Shown: positions 1 through 7,052, counted from the stretch's first letter. The stretch is DNA of 7,313 nucleotides from Ignavibacteria bacterium (GCA_013298375.1 JAAFHM010000237.1:1-7313), one strand, 5' to 3'. The notes: a model not told the origin generated them from the letters alone. Numbers and translations: made by a program.

Positions 1-1165
1 TCACCTCGGTTGCTGCTGCTTCAGTATTGATGCGGTCTTTGGCGCACTGTTCAACTTCCGCAGCAATAGTGCTGTCCCTGCGAAGAACATCATCAAAAAG
101 CGGCTGCATTTCACTCAGTGTTTTTTTTGCAGCTATCTGTTCCTGTTCTTGCTCTGCAACAAGGCGTAGAGAGGCTTCCAAGATAGTACGCGCATCGGGA
201 AGGATTGAGGTTTCTATTTTCACGATGCTTGCATCAAGCCCTTTGAGGTCGTGCTTTTTCGTTTCCACAACAGCAAGAGCGGCGTGGAATGGCGCACTCA
301 TGCGATGCTTCTCCAAACGTTCGCGCTCCGGGGCAGCGTGGTCGAAATCGCGCTGCGCTGTTTCCACACTTGCGTTGTGGCTTTTGGCATCACGCTCCAA
401 TTCGACAACCTGCTTTGCCCAGGCAAGAGCATTGCGAAGCCGCTCTATTTCCTGCTCCAGACCGATGGCACTGGTGCGATCGTGCGCGATACGCTGCTCG
501 TGCTGCTCTCTCTGTTCGCTGGTGAGCAACCGAACATCACCCTGCTTCTCCAAAAGCCTCTCTAATGCTTGTTCTTCTCGCTTTGTTTTCGCGTAGGCAG
601 CCGCCGAAATGACAGAATACTCGTCTGTCCCGGTCATTCTCTCAAGGAGTGCTGCGCGTTCTTTGTCATCGGATTTCAAAAATTCAGCAAATTTTCCTTG
701 CGCCAACATCACTGAACGCAAGAATTGTTCAGCATTCAAGCCGCATAATTCCACAATTTTTTTGGGAACATCCGACTTTTTTTGTGTGAGCAAAATGCCT
801 ACCGACGCTCCATTGGGCAACTCAGACAATTCCATATTGTCCTCAATTTTACCATCTGCTTTTTTGCGTGAGCGCGTGAGCGACCATTTGGAACGGTAGC
901 GTTTTCCACCTGTCTCAAACTCCACTTCGGCGTAACAATGGCTTGTGTGACGCGCCATCAGCGTTTCGGGCTTGTCCTTGTCGTACCGTGCAGCCCGCCC
1001 GTAGAGCGCGACCGTGATTGCATCCAAAATCGTGGTTTTGCCGGCACCGGTATTGCCTGTTATGAGGAATAAACCGCTCTCTGCCAAGGGTGCAGTGTCG
1101 AACGCGATATGATGTTCGCCCCGCAAGGAGTTGATATTTTCAAAACGTATCGAACAAATTTTCAT
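1..1165 (-). CDS. sbcC: SbcC (Rad50-like) nuclease ATPase subunit, 5' part
   Basis: This is the ATPase/coiled-coil subunit of the SbcCD double-strand DNA exo/endonuclease, which opens hairpins and trims blocked DNA ends. My translation gives 388 uninterrupted residues from the ATG at 1165 and runs off the window. It starts MKICSIRFENINSLRGE, the usual SbcC opening. A Walker A loop, GNTGAGKTT, lies at residues 37-45, followed by ILDAITVALYG. The Q-loop region FLRSVMLAQGKFAEFL lies at about 148-163, with the Q-loop Gln at 156. From about residue 190 the sequence becomes Glu/Lys/Arg/Gln-rich, as expected for the ascending coiled-coil arm. The zinc hook, second coil and Walker B lobe lie outside the window. 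The ATG overlaps the sbcD stop as ATGA, which implies translational coupling and a shared mRNA. Family assignment is near certain; integrity of the distal part is unknown. Confidence 0.96.
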   Translation of the reverse strand, partial: MKICSIRFENINSLRGEHHIAFDTAPLAESGLFLITGNTGAGKTTILDAITVALYGRAARYDKDKPETLMARHTSHCYAEVEFETGGKRYRSKWSLTRSRKKADGKIEDNMELSELPNGASVGILLTQKKSDVPKKIVELCGLNAEQFLRSVMLAQGKFAEFLKSDDKERAALLERMTGTDEYSVISAAAYAKTKREEQALERLLEKQGDVRLLTSEQREQHEQRIAHDRTSAIGLEQEIERLRNALAWAKQVVELERDAKSHNASVETAQRDFDHAAPERERLEKHRMSAPFHAALAVVETKKHDLKGLDASIVKIETSILPDARTILEASLRLVAEQEQEQIAAKKTLSEMQPLFDDVLRRDSTIAAEVEQCAKDRINTEAAATEV

Positions 1166-2415
1166 GAGGAAAGTTCTCCTTGTTCTAAAAGTGCCAATAA
1201 CTCCGTAAACGTGTCACGCATATATTCGGCATCACTGCCTTCTATACCAGCAACCATCAGCTTTTCAGCAAAAACATCCGACGGCGTAAGATGTTCCAAC
1301 GTTGTTTGTGCATCACCATCGAAGGCACGTGTTGTGTTCATACGCTCCGGCACAACCCGCAAAATCCTGAGGTTTGCACCATGCTGTTTGGTGGCGAATA
1401 GGCGAAAATGCTCATTTAAATCTAGCGTAGCAGCTTGCGGGTCGCGCGACAAATGCACTTCGGCAAACGTGGTAAGATCATCACCACCGATGTCAAGAGT
1501 AGCGATGGCGCGTTCAATCTCAGCAACAGTGCCGGAAAACCGCACCAAACGCCGAAACGTGGGAAGCGGCACGGATACAATGTTTGCGGGCTGTTCGGGC
1601 AGGCATTCCACAATAAAAACTTGCTTTGCATCGGAGCGCTCGCTAAAATCCAGCGCGACGGGCGAGCCTGAATATCGCACTCTGTCTTGCTTCCCAACGA
1701 TTTGCGGGCGATGCAAATGCCCCAACGCGACATAGGCAAGTCCTGCCGGAAAAGCATCTGCGCCAATTTGCCCCAAATTTCCAACGTGAATCTGCTCTTT
1801 GTTGTCCAAGTCGCCCGTGATGCCACCTTGCGCGAACAAATGCCCGGTGGCAATAATAGGCAGATTCTCTGTCTTGAGTATTTGTGCGACTTCAACGGTT
1901 TCTTGAAAAACACGCTCGTAATGTTCTCGAATCCCAGCAACAATGCGTTTCGACCGCTCTGTATCACTTTCGCCCGGCACGGAATACCGCAAATCTTTGT
2001 CCCTCAAAAACGGCACGGCACAGCAGTAGCCAAGCGTCTTCCCGTCCTTATTCCTGATGGGAACTATTTCATCCGTCGTATCGCCTGTCGCACCGCCTAC
2101 AACGTGGATATGCATTGCTTGCAGAAGGTCTTGTGGGGCGTTCAGTGCTGAAGGCGAATCGTGGTTGCCGCCTGTTATGATGATTGTGCCACAGCCCGCA
2201 GCAATGGCGCGGGTGAGAAAGGAATAATACAGCTTTAATGCGGCTTGCGGCGGATTGCCCGAGTCGAACACATCTCCGGCGTGAATCAGAGCATCCACGC
2301 GGTGTTCAAGGATAAGACGGAGGATTTCGTTCAGGCACGCTTCGTGTTCTTCGGCGAGTTCCTGCCCGTGGAGACGGCGACCCAAGTGCCAATCGGCAGT
2401 GTGGAGGAATTTCAT
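1162..2415 (-). CDS. sbcD: SbcD (Mre11-like) nuclease subunit
   Basis: This is the Mn-dependent phosphoesterase subunit of SbcCD, which cuts DNA ends and hairpins under control of the SbcC ATPase. It has 417 residues, a normal family length. The metallophosphatase motifs are all present in order: ADWHLG (Asp8, His10), HAGDVFDSG (Asp48), GGNHDS (Asn84, His85), ATGHLF (His192) and ALGHLHRPQ (His233, His235), followed by YSGSPVALDFSE. The C-terminal part is the capping/SbcC-binding region. The ATG at 2415 begins MKFLHTADWHLG exactly where the family starts. No Shine-Dalgarno is evident; the leader instead carries a TCATCATCATCA tract. The gene ends in ATGA shared with sbcC. Its first seven codons are duplicated about 0.9 kb upstream, ahead of the HEPN gene. 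Confidence 0.97.
   Translation of the reverse strand: MKFLHTADWHLGRRLHGQELAEEHEACLNEILRLILEHRVDALIHAGDVFDSGNPPQAALKLYYSFLTRAIAAGCGTIIITGGNHDSPSALNAPQDLLQAMHIHVVGGATGDTTDEIVPIRNKDGKTLGYCCAVPFLRDKDLRYSVPGESDTERSKRIVAGIREHYERVFQETVEVAQILKTENLPIIATGHLFAQGGITGDLDNKEQIHVGNLGQIGADAFPAGLAYVALGHLHRPQIVGKQDRVRYSGSPVALDFSERSDAKQVFIVECLPEQPANIVSVPLPTFRRLVRFSGTVAEIERAIATLDIGGDDLTTFAEVHLSRDPQAATLDLNEHFRLFATKQHGANLRILRVVPERMNTTRAFDGDAQTTLEHLTPSDVFAEKLMVAGIEGSDAEYMRDTFTELLALLEQGELSS
2395..2415 (-). repeat. Direct repeat, copy B: functional sbcD start
   Basis: This is the first seven codons of sbcD (MKFLHTA) and the second copy of the 21-base direct repeat. The two copies are 922 bases apart in the same orientation and bracket the HEPN and nucleotidyltransferase genes. 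Confidence 0.85.
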
Positions 2416-2467
2416 ATTAATGGTGATGATGATGAACCGTTATGCAGATTGCGAAAGTTTTGCACAT

Positions 2468-2812
2468 TCAGGCGGATAGTGAAAATGTATTCTCCGATGC
2501 AGCAATGGCAATGTCTCGTGCATAGAACAACTTACCGACCCGTTCGATATGTGCTAGCAATGAGAGGTTTTCGATGTGGCTGTAGATGGAACAATCAATC
2601 GTGTACGGCAGAAGCAAGTCATCCAGTTCGTTTTCTATTTCGAGAAGCACTGAGAGTGTCAGATTCTCACCCATGAGCGTCAGGTCAATATCGGAGTTGG
2701 GTCGGTGATTCCCCTTTGCACGTGAGCCGTACAGAACTGCTTGCGTTACTTCCTCGTGGGCAGCTAACACCTCACGAACCCGCATAATATCGTCGTATTC
2801 TAAGCCGTACAT
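2468..2812 (-). CDS. MNT-type nucleotidyltransferase, antitoxin-like (HI0073/MntA type)
   Basis: This is a minimal nucleotidyltransferase of 114 residues. The signature GSRAKGNHRPNSDIDL fits GSX10DXD exactly (Gly29, Ser30, Asp41, Asp43). A third likely metal-binding carboxylate is Asp73 in YTIDCSIY. In MntA-type antitoxins this fold AMPylates a tyrosine of the partner HEPN toxin and silences it; applying that here is inference. The family core ends around HIERVGKLFY (about 88-97), and the last 17 residues are an extra tail without obvious motif. The gene follows the HEPN gene by 37 bases. AAAGGA lies about 12 bases before the ATG, one of the few plausible Shine-Dalgarno sites in this window. 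Stop to sbcD start is 52 bases. The alternative is a NTase/HEPN pair with a role other than toxin-antitoxin. Confidence 0.92.
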   Translation of the reverse strand: MYGLEYDDIMRVREVLAAHEEVTQAVLYGSRAKGNHRPNSDIDLTLMGENLTLSVLLEIENELDDLLLPYTIDCSIYSHIENLSLLAHIERVGKLFYARDIAIAASENTFSLSA

Positions 2813-2849
2813 AGTTTTGTTGTTCCTTTATTCGATGGTGTTACGATAA

Positions 2850-3269
2850 TTATTTACCACCGCGTTTATCTTCCATTGTTTTTTGAAAATCTGTAAACAA
2901 GCGCAGATACTTGTTCACGATGGTATGTGATATTTCTCGTGCAACATCTTCGTTGTAGGTATGCGATGTTTTATTGCGGCTTGTTATCATTTCCATCCAC
3001 CCTTTCCCGTCCGCGATAAGTTGAAGCGAAAAAGCCTCCCGTGTGGCATCGCGTGAGCCTGCAACGGCGGCGTTTCCTTGATAATGAGCATAATCTTTCA
3101 TCACATTCCACGCCAGTTCGTGTGTGAACTCAAACGCCTGAATCAAGCCTTGCTCTTCCAGTTCGGATAGTGGTCGTTCATGGGCAAGCTCCACAGCGCG
3201 AGTTAGTCGGCTGAGTGCTTTGGTAAAATTGGCGTATCGCTGTTCCCAGCGTATGTCTTGTTCATCCAT
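2850..3269 (-). CDS. HEPN protein, HI0074-type nucleotidyltransferase partner, probable RNase toxin
   Basis: This is a 139-residue, mostly helical protein of the 'nucleotidyltransferase substrate-binding' HI0074 type. Typical stretches are QAFEFTHELAWNVMKDY (about 44-60) and SRNKTSHTYNE (97-107). The latter gives Arg98, His103 and Tyr105, an exact RX4HXY motif. In HEPN toxins Arg and His form the RNase site, and the Tyr is the residue modified by the MntA-type antitoxin. I chose the ATG at 3269 because MDEQDIRWEQRYANF aligns with the usual family start and length. The frame stays open upstream to a TTG at 3344, but that extension overlaps the sbcD-like repeat and looks non-native. The order is HEPN first, nucleotidyltransferase second, in the same orientation. 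The toxin role is inferred from family and neighbour. Confidence 0.9.
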   Translation of the reverse strand: MDEQDIRWEQRYANFTKALSRLTRAVELAHERPLSELEEQGLIQAFEFTHELAWNVMKDYAHYQGNAAVAGSRDATREAFSLQLIADGKGWMEMITSRNKTSHTYNEDVAREISHTIVNKYLRLFTDFQKTMEDKRGGK

Positions 3270-3316
3270 TGCTCTTGAAGGTTTGTGGGAATATGAAGAT
3301 TGAAAATATGCCGTTT

Positions 3317-3337
3317 GGCGGTGTGGAGGAATTTCAT
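3317..3337 (-). repeat. Direct repeat, copy A: relic of the sbcD start
   Basis: This matches 2395-2415 at 20 of 21 bases, with 17 consecutive identical (gtgtggaggaatttcat on the plus strand). Read on the minus strand it gives ATG plus six codons, MKFLHTA, as in sbcD; the one difference (ACC for ACT) is silent. After it the sequence diverges from sbcD, though the frame stays open for 44 codons (stop at 3203-3205) and overlaps the HEPN start. Confidence 0.85.
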
Positions 3338-3384
3338 GGTTCAAGTTAAGCGCATTGTAGGGATTGCTGGGGGTATGAATAGCA

Positions 3385-3627
3385 TCAATGAATTACGACC
3401 AGTTGGCGCATTTCAATACCATTTTCTGAACGCATATGCAGAGTGTATACGCCGTTGGAAAGTTGTTGGAGTGTAATGGGTATTTCATAGAGACCAGATT
3501 CCATTTTTGAAGGCTCCGTCCTAAATACTACTCTACCTAAAGTATCATATACAGAAATTTGCATAATCGTAGACTTGGGAATAATATATCGGATAGTAAC
3601 TTGATCAGAAGCAGGATTGGGAGCAAT
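3385..3627 (-). pseudogene. Out-of-frame T9SS type A C-terminal sorting domain of the surface protein
   Basis: Read in a different frame from the upstream ORF, this stretch encodes about 80 residues, starting IAPNPASDQVTIRY, then MQISVYDTLGRVVFRTEP, LQQLSNGVYTLHM and ending RQLVVIH-stop. This is the pattern of the T9SS type A sorting domain (PNPAS, the YD..GR.V strand, the NGVYTL strand and the terminal LV-V). Such domains direct outer-membrane translocation and are cleaved. It has no start of its own: a TAA lies in this frame at 3631-3633. It abuts the upstream ORF exactly where a sorting domain belongs, so it is the severed 3' end of that gene. A two-base excess (one AT unit) or a one-base loss at about 3625-3635 would join the frames into a protein of about 733 residues. 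Confidence 0.88.
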
Positions 3628-5588
3628 ATATTATATTGAATGGTGTTTTGCCCCGATTCAACTTTTTCAATAATATCACTTGGTACCGATATTGCGCCTT
3701 GTTGAACCACTTGAATTGTATTCGTATTATAGCGAGGACACCAACAAGAATATCCTAAAATTTCTTCAAAACCAGAGGAAATTGTTGTGAGGGTATTGGA
3801 TAATGGACGAGTTTGAAGATTCATAGTTCCAATGAGACCATTTTTGACACTTTCTGAAGATACGGGCAGGGTAAATTTTACTAGGGCTCCCCATTTATCA
3901 TATTCTATGGTTTTAGAAGGTATCTCTTTTCCTTCTCTGTCATAAATAACAAGCGAAGTAGGATAAATCTTTGCTGAGTCAACACCGATTGTCACATTGA
4001 TGGAATTAAATTTGAATAGCTGTTCGTTGATATACCCTTGTTCATTTCGTAATAATATAGGTAAAGTTGATTTTCCATACGGGAGAGTTTGATTGGATAA
4101 ATCAAGCCACATAGTTCTTGCCACGGTTACAATCGCCTCACTTGTTTGGATAAATTTATTTCCTATTGCGCTACCTAAAAGATTACACTGAATTACACTT
4201 TGCTGATTTACCGAGGCTTTGGAACGTAATGAAAGATAACCAATTACACCATCGGAAATGCTTTCGGTCAAAATTTCATACTCTAATTGTATCATTCCAT
4301 TTGTTAGTAGTCGCGTAGCTATCGGCAAAAGGATAGTATTTGTCGTGACAGAGGAAAATACGGTAGGCATACCAAGTTGAGAAGAATCAACAGTGATGGT
4401 AAATTGGAATGACCGAATGTTGAGGAGTTTGTCCTTGATGACACCCAATGCCGAATTATTTTCATAGTCCTGTAATACTAGTGGAGCAAGAAATGTTTTC
4501 CCAAATCCCAAAGAATTTGATTGTAATTTCAAACCAACGCCAATCGTCCGAGGAGCAATAGAAACTGTGATTGAAGTAGAACGAACAGAATATTGAGGAA
4601 TCGTGGAAATCTCAGTAATACTGATAGTTGTAGTGCTATCATTCAAAATCTTTGACCGCAATCCCAAACTACCTATATCAAGTATCGGGTCAGAAGAAGA
4701 AAAATTAAAATTGCAGTACAGGCTAAGAACGCCATTTTTGGATTTGACAGAATCTGGTCTATTCGCATAAATTGGGCTTAGAGAAGCAATTTCCACAAGC
4801 GTAGTGTCCACATCAATCCGGCAATATAAATGCTGAATGGGGCGTAAATTTCCATAACTAGGAAATACTTGTAGGCGAATTGGTATTTCTACCACACGAC
4901 CATACGTCAGTTTTTGAGAGTTTATGAGCTTTATGTCAAAAACTGCCCGTGTGCTTGTATCCCCAATCACTTGATTTTGAATTAAAGCACCTCTCAATAT
5001 AGCAGACTTACTTATTTCACTTGTTATTGGCTGTGGATTCCTATTAAAAGGGCTAGGATTTGGAGTATAGGTATATCGTGAATGATATTGAATTTCTGAG
5101 ATTCCAAGTGGTTTGGTGTATTGCACAATAAAGGTTGAGATAAACACAGGATAATTAGCCTGAAAAGTACTAACTCTTGTTAAACTATCATTTTGGTTTG
5201 AATATAAATTTAAGCGAACTGCTCCTTCAAAAAAATACCATGCAGGAAAAACACATCCACCCTTCAAACAATGGTAAATACTCTCAGTTTTAGCTAACAC
5301 ATCGTAAACAAAAATAGTGCTGTCATCCGAACGTTCAATCTGTGTAGTATTATCGTAGGAATTAAAAATAATTCCATAGCGCTTACCTGAAATGCTTGTA
5401 TCTCTTACAACCTGTTCGTAAAACAAAAACTGTCCTCCGGTTTTCGGCGAAGCCAAATACACAAACTTATTCCCTACCGTCAAATTTTTCATCGGCAAAC
5501 GCGACTGTGACCAAAGGCTTGAGTAATTGGAACAAAGCATGACAAGACTCACGAAAACGAATATGTTGAAGGCATGAAAGAATCGCAT
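3537..5588 (-). CDS. Secreted/surface protein with three cohesin-like modules; C-terminus frameshifted
   Basis: I do not recognise a named family. The ORF gives 683 residues from the ATG at 5588. It starts with a signal-peptide-like segment, MRFFHAFNIFVFVSLVMLC, then about SLWSQ. The reading frame is also open to a TTG at 5696, but the ATG puts the signal peptide at the N-terminus and is preferred. Residues about 30-210 form a unique N-terminal domain. Three tandem beta-rich modules follow (about 215-345, 351-490, 494-630). Each opens with a related strand pair: LTYGRVVEIPIRL, LGFGKTFLAPLVL and LPYGKSTLPILL. Each then has a VD-S/T strand and, in the first two, a late IG.LSLRS-type strand. This resembles cohesin/Ig-like folds. 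The last 29 residues (after QYNI, residue 654) are a hydrophobic frameshift tail, because the T9SS sorting domain continues in another frame. The gene is clearly more AT-rich than its neighbours. Confidence 0.85.
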   Translation of the reverse strand: MRFFHAFNIFVFVSLVMLCSNYSSLWSQSRLPMKNLTVGNKFVYLASPKTGGQFLFYEQVVRDTSISGKRYGIIFNSYDNTTQIERSDDSTIFVYDVLAKTESIYHCLKGGCVFPAWYFFEGAVRLNLYSNQNDSLTRVSTFQANYPVFISTFIVQYTKPLGISEIQYHSRYTYTPNPSPFNRNPQPITSEISKSAILRGALIQNQVIGDTSTRAVFDIKLINSQKLTYGRVVEIPIRLQVFPSYGNLRPIQHLYCRIDVDTTLVEIASLSPIYANRPDSVKSKNGVLSLYCNFNFSSSDPILDIGSLGLRSKILNDSTTTISITEISTIPQYSVRSTSITVSIAPRTIGVGLKLQSNSLGFGKTFLAPLVLQDYENNSALGVIKDKLLNIRSFQFTITVDSSQLGMPTVFSSVTTNTILLPIATRLLTNGMIQLEYEILTESISDGVIGYLSLRSKASVNQQSVIQCNLLGSAIGNKFIQTSEAIVTVARTMWLDLSNQTLPYGKSTLPILLRNEQGYINEQLFKFNSINVTIGVDSAKIYPTSLVIYDREGKEIPSKTIEYDKWGALVKFTLPVSSESVKNGLIGTMNLQTRPLSNTLTTISSGFEEILGYSCWCPRYNTNTIQVVQQGAISVPSDIIEKVESGQNTIQYNILLPILLLIKLLSDILFPSLRLCKFLYMIL

Positions 5589-5721
5589 ATTGATAAGAAA
5601 TGATGATGAGGAAATGCTCCTCAATGTTGCACAGAGCTGTTCGTTTAGAAGACGAGTACCGCACCACAAAATACGCACAAAAGCCCTGACTATCAAAAAA
5701 TCTCTCCGCTACAAAACACAA
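5589..5721. other. Intergenic gap between umuC and the surface-protein gene
   Basis: This 133-base gap is the longest in the window and the most likely place for a separate promoter of the surface-protein gene. It holds a T6 run near 5695-5700 without a matching hairpin, and the leader hairpin at 5607-5623. I see no convincing terminator for umuC and no reading frame of its own. Confidence 0.6.
5607..5623 (-). promoter_or_regulatory. Hairpin in the leader of the surface-protein gene
   Basis: A perfect 6-base inverted repeat (TGAGGA, 5-base loop GCATT, TCCTCA on the minus strand) ends 18 bases before the ATG at 5588. It contains GAGGA but too far upstream for a usual ribosome site, and no T-run follows, so it is not a terminator. 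It may be a small mRNA leader structure. It is short enough that chance cannot be excluded. Confidence 0.3.
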
Positions 5722-7029
5722 TCACCCCGCCCGCACCACCTTCAATTCCGCCCAATGCGTCGTGTACCGTTGCGAGCGCTCATCCGTTGCGCCTTGCCAT
5801 GCGCGGCTTCCCGTGAGAGAAGAGCCGGATGCTGCCAGATGAAGAGCATCCTTCCCGAAGCGCTTATTGAGCGTGTCCATGACGTGCATGATGCTTTCGT
5901 GCCGTGTATCGGGTTGGGCAAAAATGTCAGTTTGAACACGGTTGCGCGGTGTGAGGTCGAAGAGCGTTACGCTTGCTTTTTTGTAGCCCTGCCCTTCTTG
6001 AGCAATCTTCTCCACCAGCATAGAAGTGGCGCTCACAAGGTCAATCGTGGAATCAGTCGGGAATAGTAGCATCGCTTCCCCGCCATTCGAGAAATAGTCT
6101 GCCGAAGAAAACCGATTCGTGCGCACGGACACCGACACGCAAGCGCAGACAAGACCCAAACGGCGGAGTTTCACCGCTGCCCGCTCCGTGAAGGAGGCAA
6201 CGGCTTCGTGGAGTTGGTCTAACGACGTGACGGCATTTCGGAATGAGCGCGAGTGCAGAATGGAGTGTTGATGTTCGTTGGTGCTTTCCAGACGCACACA
6301 GGAAACACCGCGCAGTTCGCGTTGTGTGCGCCAGCCAACGACCGTGGCGCATTTGCGCACCCATTCTTCAGGAGCATTTTTGAGGTCGAGCGCTGTCGTA
6401 ATGCTGTGCGCCCTGTATGCTTCCGAAAGTTTTCTGCCCACGCCCCACACATCACCAACGGGCATCGTGACAAGCATAGTATCAGCAGTCGCTTCGTCCA
6501 AACACGCAAAGATGCTGTTTGCGCTGGCGTTCTTTTTTGCTACTCTGTTTGCTGCTTTTGCAAGTGTTTTCGTTTGAGCAATACCAATGCTGACTGGAAT
6601 GCCTGTCCACTGCCGCACTGTGCGGCGAACCTCTTCCGCAAAGAAAAGAATTTTTTCCTTATTGGCGGCGTAATCATCGCCTCGCAGCAAACAATCAAGG
6701 TTCATAAACGCTTCGTCCACACTATAAACTTCAAAACATTCTTCGGGCAGAAATCTGGCGAGAACGTCCATCACGCGGCGCGACATATCGCCATAAAGCG
6801 CAAAATTGGAAGAGAACACGTGTACACCATGCTCCTCAATCAGCCGCCGCCACTGGAAATACGGCGCACCCATTGGTATTCCGAGCGCTTTGGCTTCGTT
6901 GGAACGCGCAACAATACAGCCGTCGTTATTGGAGAGCACGACGACAGGTTTTCCGTTCAGACGTGGGTTAAAAACTCGTTCGCAGGAGGCAAAAAAATTA
7001 TTGCAATCAATCAGCGCAAAAAGAGGCAT
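5722..7029 (-). CDS. umuC: UmuC, DNA polymerase V catalytic subunit
   Basis: This is a Y-family translesion polymerase that extends past damaged bases during the SOS response, normally complexed with processed UmuD. It has 435 residues from the ATG at 7029, close to the usual length of about 420. The frame reaches a TTG at 7038, but MPLFALIDCNNFFASCE is the family start. Catalytic carboxylates are Asp8 (ALIDCNNFF) and Asp105/Glu106 (YSVDEAF); the position of the sugar steric gate is Phe13 in NFFASCE. Further hallmarks are SNNDGCIVARSNEAKALG (33-50), PVSIGIAQTKTLAKAANRVAKK (145-166) and VWGVGRK (194-200), then the little-finger domain with SRSFRNAV (260-267). VTLFDL (354-359) sits where the beta-clamp-binding motif lies in E. 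coli UmuC. The gene follows umuD by 23 bases, with no clear Shine-Dalgarno. All catalytic residues are present. Confidence 0.97.
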   Translation of the reverse strand: MPLFALIDCNNFFASCERVFNPRLNGKPVVVLSNNDGCIVARSNEAKALGIPMGAPYFQWRRLIEEHGVHVFSSNFALYGDMSRRVMDVLARFLPEECFEVYSVDEAFMNLDCLLRGDDYAANKEKILFFAEEVRRTVRQWTGIPVSIGIAQTKTLAKAANRVAKKNASANSIFACLDEATADTMLVTMPVGDVWGVGRKLSEAYRAHSITTALDLKNAPEEWVRKCATVVGWRTQRELRGVSCVRLESTNEHQHSILHSRSFRNAVTSLDQLHEAVASFTERAAVKLRRLGLVCACVSVSVRTNRFSSADYFSNGGEAMLLFPTDSTIDLVSATSMLVEKIAQEGQGYKKASVTLFDLTPRNRVQTDIFAQPDTRHESIMHVMDTLNKRFGKDALHLAASGSSLTGSRAWQGATDERSQRYTTHWAELKVVRAG

Positions 7030-7052
7030 GGAGAACAAGGAATACGAGAAGT

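Noticed and set aside
27..596. Plus-strand open frame of 189 residues, rich in Ser, Arg and Cys
   Set aside because: It is antisense to the sbcC coiled-coil region; Ser/Cys/Arg richness is the complement of Glu/Ala/Lys codons. The minus-strand sbcC frame is unbroken across it.
1109..1735. Plus-strand open frame of 208 residues opposite sbcD
   Set aside because: It is antisense to sbcD, whose conserved motifs explain the region; no domain is recognisable in the plus-strand translation.
3270..3344. N-terminal extension of the HEPN protein from a TTG at 3344
   Set aside because: It runs through the sbcD-like repeat in the wrong frame and exceeds the usual family length; the ATG at 3269 fits the family start.
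5520..5545. Possible lipobox (VMLC) in the signal peptide of the surface protein
   Set aside because: The residues before Cys do not fit the lipobox consensus, which needs a small residue at -1; an ordinary signal peptide with T9SS export is more likely.
5589..5696. N-terminal extension of the surface protein from a TTG at 5696
   Set aside because: The extension would put 36 residues in front of a clear signal peptide; the ATG at 5588 is the better start.
5660..5700. Bacteroidota-type promoter (TTTG, about 20 bases, TATTTTG on the minus strand) before the surface-protein gene
   Set aside because: The -7 element is one base short of TAnnTTTG and the T-rich context makes chance matches likely; not strong enough to annotate.
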